A stretch of 46,332 bases of DNA from positions 1-46,332 of the forward strand of contig CACHRR010000005.1 of assembly GCA_902582355.1 (NCBI GenBank), in the 5' to 3' direction. A model generated the notes under the pieces. The model saw nothing but the letters and a program-made list of their open reading frames with translations. It searched no databases and was not told the DNA's origin. Numbering within the stretch: position 1 is the first letter of the stretch; each line of letters begins with the position of its first letter. Positions 34,419 to 41,864 of the stretch are shown one piece after another. The translations under genes and the position numbers were made by a program. Source of the stretch: an uncultured SAR86 cluster bacterium (GTDB taxonomy: Bacteria; Pseudomonadota; Gammaproteobacteria; Magnimaribacterales; D2472).

Positions 34419-36325
34419 AAATTTCATATAAACATATTATCCGTTGCCTTGAAGAAAAACCTTCACTTAAAGACCTGTCTGAAAAATTATTTCAATTAGG
34501 CCATGAACATGATGTTGAAAATGATATATTTAATTTTGAATTTACTCCAAACAGAGGAGACTGTTTGTCAGTCAATGGAGTAATAAGAGACTTAAGTGTT
34601 TTCTATAAAAATAAAAATAAGCCACTAATTTATGACAACGCCATACCTAACTTGGATATAAATTTCAGTAACTTATCAAAAGATTCATGCCCCTCAATTA
34701 GTTTTATTAGAATCAAAGTTCAAAATGTTCATTCTGAATACAAAGAATATTTAAATAGTTACTTCGAAGATCTGAACATAAAAAAGAATAATTTCTTTAC
34801 TGACATTTCAAACTATATTGCTTATGAGCAAGGTCAGCCTGTCCACAGTTATGATTTTAATTTAATTAATGGCCCCATAATATTAAGAAACTGTCAAAAT
34901 GAAAATGAAAAATTTCTGACATTGACAAATACGGAAATAGAACTTCATAAAAATGATTTAGTTTTTTATGATGACGAAGGACCTATTAATCTTGCTGGAG
35001 TCATGGGCGGCAAGAGAACATCATGTTCAAAAGATACCAATGATGCATTAATCGAATGTGCCTACTTTAAACCAGAATTTATAATTGGGAAATCTGTAAA
35101 GTATGATTTACATTCTGATGCATCTCATAAATTTGAGAGAAGTGTTGATCCGTTATGTCATGAGAAGACTCTTAGAAGATTTATTCAAATTGTCCAAGAT
35201 CATGCTGAAATTTTTCAGGTTGAAATATTTTCTGAGCCTAATGCTAAATATAAAAAGACTGAAATAAATTATGACTTAGATTTAATAAATAAAATCCTAG
35301 GAACTGAAGTAGAAGAACAAGAGTTTGTAAATATTTTAAGTAGTCTTGATTTTAAATTTGATGGATCAAAAATAGTTGTTCCATCATATAGAAGTGACAT
35401 TTCGCATCAAAATGATCTAGCTGAGGAAATAGCAAGAGTTATTGGATACAACAATATAGAATCAAAAAGTATATTACTGAATAAGTCTTTAGACAAAAAT
35501 TCAAGTGATATTGAAAGACAAATAAAGTCATATTTAATAAATAATGGTTTTTATGAGGTAATAAATATGCCGTTTAATGCATTTCAAACCAATCAATCGA
35601 TTAAGGTTGATAATCCCCTTGACTCAAACAGAGAGTTTTTAAGAACTGAATTAGTTCCTTCACTAATTGAAAATGTTGTATTCAATGAAAAAAGACAAAA
35701 AGAATCAGTAAAATTTTTTGAAATCTCTGATATATATATTTTAAAAAATAAAAAAATTTCTTGCGAAAGAAGACTTGGTCTAGTAGTTTCTGGCAGACAA
35801 GGCTTGAGTCATCAAGAATTCTCAAAAAAGTTAGATAAAAAATATTTAGTTAAATTATTTAATTCTATTGGTATAAACTTAGAGCAACATATTTTGTTAA
35901 TAGATAGGGACAAAATAGATTCAAAAATAAAAACACCGATATTTGCATTTGAAGTTCCATTAGATGATTTTCCCAAGATCACTGGTGAGCTTGAAACTTC
36001 ATTGATTTCGAAAAGTTCTTTTGCTAAATATAAAGAAGTATCTGATTATCCATCAAGTTATAGAGATTTTTCATTTTCGATTGAAAATAAAAAAGATATT
36101 CCTAAATTATACAAATGTATTGAAGAAACTAATGTTGAGTTTCTCAAAGACTATTTCATTTTCGATTATTATGAAGATATTCATAATAATAAAACCAAAG
36201 TTGGATATAGATTTATTTTTCAATCAAATATAAAAACTTTAAAAGACGAAGAAATAAATAATTCTGTTAATAATTTACTAAAACCAATTTTATCTATAAA
36301 TTCAATTACAGTTCCAGGCCTTTAG
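34415..36325 (+). CDS. pheT: Phenylalanyl-tRNA synthetase beta subunit lacking the EMAP/OB tRNA-binding domain
   Basis: 636 residues against about 795 in E. coli. The sequence runs from the first segment (MKISYKHIIRCLEE ... LFQLGHEHDVEND) straight into FNFEFTPNRGDCLSVNGVIRDL, which in E. coli lies about 110 residues further on. The inserted OB-fold tRNA-binding domain is therefore gone. The B3/B4 editing domain (ISNYIAYEQGQPVHSYD, INLAGVMGG, SDASHKFERSVDP), the B5 domain, the catalytic-like core and the C-terminal anticodon-binding FDX-ACB domain (YPSSYRDFSFSI ... KVGYRFIFQS) remain. It is coupled to pheS. No ihfA follows. Confidence 0.95.
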   Translation: MKISYKHIIRCLEEKPSLKDLSEKLFQLGHEHDVENDIFNFEFTPNRGDCLSVNGVIRDLSVFYKNKNKPLIYDNAIPNLDINFSNLSKDSCPSISFIRIKVQNVHSEYKEYLNSYFEDLNIKKNNFFTDISNYIAYEQGQPVHSYDFNLINGPIILRNCQNENEKFLTLTNTEIELHKNDLVFYDDEGPINLAGVMGGKRTSCSKDTNDALIECAYFKPEFIIGKSVKYDLHSDASHKFERSVDPLCHEKTLRRFIQIVQDHAEIFQVEIFSEPNAKYKKTEINYDLDLINKILGTEVEEQEFVNILSSLDFKFDGSKIVVPSYRSDISHQNDLAEEIARVIGYNNIESKSILLNKSLDKNSSDIERQIKSYLINNGFYEVINMPFNAFQTNQSIKVDNPLDSNREFLRTELVPSLIENVVFNEKRQKESVKFFEISDIYILKNKKISCERRLGLVVSGRQGLSHQEFSKKLDKKYLVKLFNSIGINLEQHILLIDRDKIDSKIKTPIFAFEVPLDDFPKITGELETSLISKSSFAKYKEVSDYPSSYRDFSFSIENKKDIPKLYKCIEETNVEFLKDYFIFDYYEDIHNNKTKVGYRFIFQSNIKTLKDEEINNSVNNLLKPILSINSITVPGL

Positions 36326-36403
36326 AAATCCGTATTTTAAGTTCAATAACATTAAAAACATTGCATTTATAACATACTTATTATTAAAACTGCGTATTTA
36401 AAA

Positions 36404-36451
36404 CGACACAAATTCGACACAAAAACTTTTACTTAGTTTCGCTTGTTTACA
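36404..36451. repeat. Left copy of a short boundary repeat (CGACACAAA x2 and TGTTTACA)
   Basis: CGACACAAA occurs at 36404-36412 and 36415-36423, followed by TGTTTACA at 36444-36451, just upstream of the large lipoprotein gene. Read on the other strand this is TGTAAACA then TTTGTGTCG twice. The same layout, with TTTGTGACG, recurs in the opposite orientation at 41631-41672, beyond the 3' end of that gene. It resembles paired arm-type sites of a tyrosine recombinase, but this is inference. Confidence 0.5.
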
Positions 36452-36482
36452 TCAAAAAAAATTATGTTTATTATTTCTACAT

Positions 36483-39400
36483 ATGTACAAAAAATTACAT
36501 CTATTCATCTCTTTATTTATAATAGCTTCTTGTGGTGGTGGAGGTGGTGGTGGCGGAAACACTCCAACAACTCCTTCAACTCCAGCTCCAACTGTTAATT
36601 TATCAGCTGAACCAACATCCGTTTTAGTTGAGAATACTTCTACACTTACTTGGTCCTCTAGTAATGCCACTTCTTGTTCAGCATCTTGGACAAGTCAAAC
36701 AGGTACCTCTGGTTCAGAAGCAGTAACCATTACTTCAGCTGGTAACAATAGTTTTTCAATTTCTTGTAGTGGTGATGGCGGATCAGGATCTACATCTGTT
36801 ACTGTTGAGGGGTATAGAGAAACAGATGGCGTAGTAGTTGATGGTTATATTTCTGGAGCAGAAGTTTTTATTGATGAAGATGATAACTGGGTATTAGACT
36901 CAAATGAAAATTCAACCACTTCAGATAATGAGGGTAAATTTACCATCCGTTATGCTAACGGAAATTTAGTATCCATCGGTGGTACCGATTTAGATTCTCA
37001 AACTCTTTTAGATAATCTACTCATTACTCATAAACTTACCGGTCATTCAGACTTTAAAACAGTTACTCCGGTAACCTCTATTGCAGCCTTTATGGAAGAT
37101 GCATCATTGGTCAATTCAGCATTAGGAATAGATTCATCCATTGATGTTTTTACCTTTGATCCTGTTGCTAACAAAGGCGATGGTGGTATTAACGACTATC
37201 TATATGAGAAAGGTAATCAGTTAACAGTTTTAGCTTTTGCTCTGCAAAACATAACTAATAATCTCAACACAACCACAGAAACAACCCAAGACTATTTCAA
37301 AGCTATTACTGAAGAAATAGAAAAAGAATATACTGAAACTGAAACCAAGGTGGATATTGAAACCGAAGCTTTTGTTACTAAAGCACTGGACAATGTAATC
37401 GCAGCAAAATCAGTAACCATTGATGAGGCAGCTAAAGAAAATGTTACTAAAATAATTTCAGGAATGCTGCCAATCATTCAAGTTAAATCCTCTGATGATT
37501 TAACTACAGCAGTTATACGTTTTGCCCTATCAACCCTGCAAACTGATATCCAGGCTATTGCTAATGGTACTGCAGCCGCTGAGACAGTGACTAGTTATAC
37601 CGAAGACCTGCTCAATTACATAGCAGAAGATCAAAACATAGATTCAAGCAAAATAGCACCCGATATCAATGCAATAGCCGATAACGTAAGTACATCTGAG
37701 GATACTGAAGTAGAAATCAATGTACTCTTAAACGACTCTTATGTTACTTCATCCTCATTCTCATTATCAGCAACTAATGGCATTAACGGATCAACATTAA
37801 TATCTAATAACTTAATAACTTACTCTCCTGATGAAGATTACAACGGTAGTGATTCCTTTTCCTATACCATCACTCAAGGTGATAAAACTTCCAGTGCTGA
37901 TGTCACAGTAACGATTGAAGCAGTTAACGATGCACCGTCTATTGATATAACATCTACTATTCAGGCAGCTGAAAACCAAACAGCAGTAGCAACTATTTCA
38001 GTTTCAGATGTAGATGAAGATGAACTAACCCTAACTTTAGGTGGCACAGATGCTGACAGCTTTAATTTATCTGACGAGAATGTCTTAACTTTTAAAGAAG
38101 CTCCTGATTATGAAACTAAAGATTCATACTCAATAACACTGACATTAACCGATGGCACTGAGACAGTAACAAAAGATGTCACTATTGCTATAACAAATGT
38201 AAATGATATTGCTCCTGAGTTTACTTCTGATGCTAGTTTTTCGATCGAAGAGAATGAGGTATCAGTAGGTACAATAACTGCAACAGATGCTGAAGGAGAT
38301 AATGTATCCTTTTCAATATCCAGTTCTGAGCTAGCTATTACCTCAGAAGGAGTTTTAACTTTTGTATCAGCTCCTGACTATGAAACTAAATCAGAATATA
38401 CAGCAACTGTTACAGCAAGTGATGGGGTTAATGAAACAACTCAAGATATTTCCATAACCATTATTAATGTCAATGATAATTTTCCACTATTTAGTTCTTC
38501 GACTACATTTAGTGCAGATGAAAATCAAACAGCGGTTGGAACTGTCACTGCAACTGATGCAGATGGAGATGGCATAACCTTAACTATATCAGGCACGGAA
38601 TTAGAAATTACCTCAGCAGGAGTTTTAACTTTCGTATCAGCTCCTGACTATGAAACTAAATCAGAATACACCGCAACTGTTACAGCAAGTGATGGCGCTA
38701 ATTCTTCTACACAAGTTATAACTGTAAAAGTTATTAATTTAAATGATAACGACCCAAGATTTTCATCAGATCCTACTTTTAGTTCAAATGAAAATCAAAC
38801 AGCGGTTGGAACTGTCACTGCAACTGATGCAGATGGAGATGAAATAACATTCTCTATATCCGGTTCTGAGCTAGCTATTACCTCAGAAGGAGTTTTAACT
38901 TTTGTATCAGCTCCTGACTATGAAACTAAATCAGAATATACAGCAACTGTTACAGCAAGTGATGGGGTTAATGAAACAACTCAAGATATAACAATTAATA
39001 TAATTAACTTAATAGAAATCACAGCAGAAGAAAAAATCAATATTAATGAAAATACTCAAACTGCTGACTACAATATTACAGATGCTGGGGGTTCAAGTAT
39101 TGATCTTGAAATAATCAGAGATTATGGCAAAGACTTTACGCCTACAAATACAATTGGTAATTCTGACGGAACTAATTTTGTTCTAAACGATGATATTGTA
39201 ATTAATGATGGTGAGATATATCAGGCACTTTCTGATATTCAAATTGGTGGTGGTGCATCAATTACTATTAAAGCAGGCGGTAAGTTAATTAGTAGGTATG
39301 TTGAAGTTGATGGGTCATATTCAAGACCGCCTTTTTCAACCGGCACAACATTCTCAAATACATATGGTGAGGGAATTGTTCTAGTTTCGAATGATGGAAC

Positions 39401-41471
39401 AAATTATGAAGAAGAAAATTCTGTAGGAAATCAAAACATATTACTTTTTGATGGCTCATCTTTTGTTGTTGAAGGCACTAAAGATAACCCTGCTGAGATT
39501 AGAAATATATCAGTTGCTTTCGCTACCAAAGAAACATCAGATAATGCCTCAATCAATATTGATTATGTAAATTGGAGAGGCGGATCATTACATCCGTATT
39601 TCTTCTACAGAACTAATGCTCAATCAAGCTATATTCGTGGTTCGCTTAAATTAACTAATTCTTATTTAAGTTTTGTTAACTCAGTTAATCTCATGAGACT
39701 TGATAGAAGAGGGCGCTCAGAAGATATTATTATTGAAGATAATGTTTTCCATAACTCAGGAGGATTTTCTTTAGACTTTAATTACCAAACCTCCGGATTG
39801 CTCAGAATTCAACGTAACCTATATTTTGGAGAAGACGTTTATAGAACCAATAAACCAGCTTTCTTATCAATTGGTATTACTGGAGGAACTTCTCAACAGT
39901 ATCCAAAACACACTGATGATAGAACAAAAGTTTTATTCAAGGATAATGCGATATTAGCAACACCAAATTCTAGTAAAGCGATTTATTGTGAGGGTTATGA
40001 TCCATATGTTCCATGGGAAGGAAATTATTTTGGGTATAGAGCTGACTTTGAAAATACGGTAAGAAAAACTATTACCGATAAAAGTACTGATTTATCCAAA
40101 ACATGCAGTTATCCAAACTCTTTAATTTTATTAGAATCTCCAAGAACATGGGATGTGAGACCTGATTTCTATTTTACAGAAGATAATAAAATCATCATGG
40201 ATGTTCCTGTTGATTACGAGTCAGCTACTAATAAAGTAATACCTTTTAACATTAAAGCTACGAATAGCAATGAAGAGTCTAAAGTTCTCGACATGCAAAT
40301 GACAATTATAGATGTTGACGAACCGGCTGAACCTATAATCAGTGATATTCTCGATCAGATATCAGTGCAAGAAAATACTGTTTTTGTTAGTAACTTTAGT
40401 GTCCAATCTGATTCCAATGATTCTGTAACAATGTCTCTCAGTGGAGATGATGCAGATAAGTTTGAAGTTTCCTCTAACAACTTACTAGCATTTAAAACAG
40501 CACCTAATTATGAGGTGCCAACGGATACCGATACTAATAATGTTTATAAAGTAACTTTAACAGCTAGTACTGGCTCAGCATCAGCTTCATTGGACATTGA
40601 GGTAACAGTTACCAATGCCGTAGAAGAGACAAATCCGCCAGTTCTGTCAGATTTTTCTTTTTCAGTTTCTTCAGTTGACGTCTCATCTGAATCAAAAGAC
40701 GTAACTATGACAATGAAGGTAACAGATGCCTCAGGTGTAACAGTAAAAAATGATTCTCGTCTGCAACCATCAGGTTTTTCCGCAGCGAGTATTAATTGTG
40801 GTGTTATGACATTAATTTCTGGAACAAACAAAAATGGAACCTGGTCAAGCACATGCACCGTTCCGCAAGGCCAGGCTTCAGGTAATTACTCTTTCCAATC
40901 ATCAACTTTTGAAGATGCAAACGGAATAGGATCAATCTGCTATACATCTAATACAACCGGTAGTATATGCCATCCTGCAGGAACCCAAGTTTTACTTGCT
41001 GTTACCAATGATGCAGCATCATCAACAATATACTATTTATATGGAGGTTCTGATGGATCAGATTATTTAGGTAGTTATGGAGGCACTGACACTGCATCAG
41101 ATTCTATATGTAATACAGTTGGCACTTACGGAAGTAATGTAAGCTCTTCAAGTATATGGAATACTGTTGGTTCTTATGGAAGTACAGTTGGCACTTATAG
41201 TCCTTGGAATTCAGTAAGCACAAGTCCTCCTGAGTTCTTTAATCAAGATAAGACAACTACCTACGGGAAGTTCACTGTTAATACTGCTACAGCAAATAGA
41301 ACAACAGTGACAAAGTTAACCAATATCATTGACTACTTTAATAACAATTCAAGTGATATAGCTGCTACAAGAGAATATGCATGTGAACAAACTCAGTCAG
41401 CCGCACCGATTAATAGTCTTTCATCAGATAAACCAAATTTAAACCTTTCAAATAAAGTCATATTTGATTAA
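36483..41471 (+). CDS. Giant cadherin-repeat surface lipoprotein
   Basis: 1662 residues. The signal peptide ends in a lipobox (IIASC, Cys17), followed by an eight-Gly run and a Pro/Thr linker. Then: an Ig-like segment (about 38-112), an acidic module with DGYISGAEVFIDEDDN (about 118-160), a helical region (about 220-395), a cadherin-like/VCBS-like domain (about 395-480) and four 90-residue cadherin repeats (about 481-842) with NEN..VGT and TATDADGD calcium motifs. A Gly/Asn-rich beta-helix-like part (about 845-1240), another cadherin repeat (about 1285-1380), a further Ig-like domain and a YGSxxxxYSPWN-type C-terminus (about 1515-1600) follow. It is probably an adhesin or surface matrix protein. 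No Shine-Dalgarno is evident. Confidence 0.9.
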   Translation: MYKKLHLFISLFIIASCGGGGGGGGNTPTTPSTPAPTVNLSAEPTSVLVENTSTLTWSSSNATSCSASWTSQTGTSGSEAVTITSAGNNSFSISCSGDGGSGSTSVTVEGYRETDGVVVDGYISGAEVFIDEDDNWVLDSNENSTTSDNEGKFTIRYANGNLVSIGGTDLDSQTLLDNLLITHKLTGHSDFKTVTPVTSIAAFMEDASLVNSALGIDSSIDVFTFDPVANKGDGGINDYLYEKGNQLTVLAFALQNITNNLNTTTETTQDYFKAITEEIEKEYTETETKVDIETEAFVTKALDNVIAAKSVTIDEAAKENVTKIISGMLPIIQVKSSDDLTTAVIRFALSTLQTDIQAIANGTAAAETVTSYTEDLLNYIAEDQNIDSSKIAPDINAIADNVSTSEDTEVEINVLLNDSYVTSSSFSLSATNGINGSTLISNNLITYSPDEDYNGSDSFSYTITQGDKTSSADVTVTIEAVNDAPSIDITSTIQAAENQTAVATISVSDVDEDELTLTLGGTDADSFNLSDENVLTFKEAPDYETKDSYSITLTLTDGTETVTKDVTIAITNVNDIAPEFTSDASFSIEENEVSVGTITATDAEGDNVSFSISSSELAITSEGVLTFVSAPDYETKSEYTATVTASDGVNETTQDISITIINVNDNFPLFSSSTTFSADENQTAVGTVTATDADGDGITLTISGTELEITSAGVLTFVSAPDYETKSEYTATVTASDGANSSTQVITVKVINLNDNDPRFSSDPTFSSNENQTAVGTVTATDADGDEITFSISGSELAITSEGVLTFVSAPDYETKSEYTATVTASDGVNETTQDITINIINLIEITAEEKININENTQTADYNITDAGGSSIDLEIIRDYGKDFTPTNTIGNSDGTNFVLNDDIVINDGEIYQALSDIQIGGGASITIKAGGKLISRYVEVDGSYSRPPFSTGTTFSNTYGEGIVLVSNDGTNYEEENSVGNQNILLFDGSSFVVEGTKDNPAEIRNISVAFATKETSDNASINIDYVNWRGGSLHPYFFYRTNAQSSYIRGSLKLTNSYLSFVNSVNLMRLDRRGRSEDIIIEDNVFHNSGGFSLDFNYQTSGLLRIQRNLYFGEDVYRTNKPAFLSIGITGGTSQQYPKHTDDRTKVLFKDNAILATPNSSKAIYCEGYDPYVPWEGNYFGYRADFENTVRKTITDKSTDLSKTCSYPNSLILLESPRTWDVRPDFYFTEDNKIIMDVPVDYESATNKVIPFNIKATNSNEESKVLDMQMTIIDVDEPAEPIISDILDQISVQENTVFVSNFSVQSDSNDSVTMSLSGDDADKFEVSSNNLLAFKTAPNYEVPTDTDTNNVYKVTLTASTGSASASLDIEVTVTNAVEETNPPVLSDFSFSVSSVDVSSESKDVTMTMKVTDASGVTVKNDSRLQPSGFSAASINCGVMTLISGTNKNGTWSSTCTVPQGQASGNYSFQSSTFEDANGIGSICYTSNTTGSICHPAGTQVLLAVTNDAASSTIYYLYGGSDGSDYLGSYGGTDTASDSICNTVGTYGSNVSSSSIWNTVGSYGSTVGTYSPWNSVSTSPPEFFNQDKTTTYGKFTVNTATANRTTVTKLTNIIDYFNNNSSDIAATREYACEQTQSAAPINSLSSDKPNLNLSNKVIFD
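38323..38989 (+). repeat. Recent internal duplications in the cadherin array
   Basis: Bases 38323-38449 and 38863-38989 are identical over 127 bp, exactly 540 bp (two 270-bp units) apart. A second exact match of 54 bp joins 38518-38571 and 38788-38841, 270 bp apart. Such identity without synonymous differences points to recent duplication or gene conversion between 90-residue repeat units. Confidence 0.95.
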
Positions 41472-41489
41472 GGGCTGTTTAGGTTTTAA

Positions 41490-41547
41490 TGGCGGTGAGA
41501 CCGAGATTCGAACTCGGGGTGCCATTGCTGACACACTTGCTTTCCAA
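41490..41547 (-). pseudogene. 3' half of a split tRNA-Ser(GGA)
   Basis: On the minus strand this reads anticodon loop TTGGAAA, 3' anticodon stem GCAAG, a variable arm with GTGTC/GGCAC, a perfect T arm (CCGAG-TTCGAAT-CTCGG), acceptor TCTCACC, discriminator G and CCA. The 5' half is missing: the bases before the loop are unrelated (ACCGGTG on the minus strand). The missing half is found 200 bp away on the + strand, and the two pair perfectly in acceptor (one G-T) and anticodon stems. It begins 18 bases after the lipoprotein stop codon. Confidence 0.9.
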
Positions 41548-41630
41548 ACACCGGTCTTCAAATAATATCGAAAAATTCTATTCTCCCCTATCCTTTTAAC
41601 AGCAAGGTTTATGAGATTGCTTAAAATCAT

Positions 41631-41672
41631 TGTAAACAGGTGATACCAGGTTGTGACGAAATTTGTGACGAA
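41631..41672. repeat. Right copy of the short boundary repeat (TGTAAACA and TTGTGACGAA x2)
   Basis: TGTAAACA at 41631-41638 is followed by TTGTGACGAA at 41651-41660 and again at 41663-41672. It mirrors the inverted set at 36404-36451 with one consistent base change (A for T in the core of each unit). Together the two sets bracket the lipoprotein gene and the tRNA-Ser 3' half. Confidence 0.55.
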
Positions 41673-41702
41673 TTAAATTTATGAGTATTTGTTTATGCGT
41701 TC

Positions 41703-41733
41703 TTGTTTATGTGTTTAAGTAATTGCGTATAAT
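41703..41733 (+). promoter_or_regulatory. Promoter of the split tRNA-Ser, now facing the export genes
   Basis: A consensus TATAAT at 41728-41733 lies nine bases before the tRNA-Ser 5' end, with TTGTTT at 41703-41708 as a possible -35 (19-base spacing, somewhat long). It is placed as for a stable-RNA promoter. Because the tRNA is broken, a transcript from here would run through the 5' half toward the wza-like gene at 41865. Confidence 0.55.
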
Positions 41734-41742
41734 TAGACTCCC

Positions 41743-41782
41743 GGTGAGGTGGGAGAGTGGTTTAATCCGCTTGCTTGGAAAG
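41743..41782 (+). pseudogene. 5' half of a split tRNA-Ser(GGA)
   Basis: Acceptor GGTGAGG, D arm (GAGTGGTTTAATCC), 5' anticodon stem CTTGC (41770-41774), the complete loop TTGGAAA (41775-41781) and one further G. After that the sequence leaves the tRNA (AGAATTATAT). Joined at the shared TTGGAAAG to the minus-strand 3' half, it gives a 90-base class II tRNA with a perfect five-pair anticodon stem and anticodon GGA. Confidence 0.9.
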
Positions 41783-41864
41783 AGAATTATATTTTCAATC
41801 ACCTCATATATATATTTTTTAGTTTATAATCTTCAATGAAACATTATGTAAATTTAATCTAAAG

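Larger units (their letters stand above)
41472..41864. other. Gene-free junction region between the lipoprotein and export genes
   Basis: This 393-bp stretch has no convincing protein gene. It holds the tRNA-Ser 3' half on the minus strand, the right copy of the TTTGTGACG boundary repeat, a strong-looking promoter and the tRNA-Ser 5' half on the + strand. The segment between the 8-bp inverted sites CTTTCCAA (41540-41547) and TTGGAAAG (41775-41782) looks inverted. No integrase or transposase gene is visible. Confidence 0.8.

Noticed and set aside
36525-36560. GGN-rich tract at the start of the lipoprotein gene as a phase-variable repeat
   Set aside because: The tract varies in triplets that encode the Gly run after the lipid-anchored Cys. 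Slippage by whole codons would keep the frame, and such Gly runs are usual in these lipoproteins.
41448-41630. Minus-strand 60-codon ORF over the tRNA-Ser 3' half
   Set aside because: It reads through the tRNA fragment, has PRVRISVSPP of the same artefact class, and has no ribosome site.
41490-41782. Trans-spliced split tRNA of the archaeal kind
   Set aside because: Both halves contain the full anticodon loop, so they overlap by eight bases, and no strong complementary leader was found next to the break points. Inversion explains the overlap better.
41745-41806. TGAGGTG ... CACCTCA inverted repeat followed by a T-rich stretch, as a rho-independent terminator
   Set aside because: The loop is about 48 bases and the left arm is the tRNA acceptor stem. 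The right arm is shifted relative to a true tRNA 3' strand, so chance is more likely.
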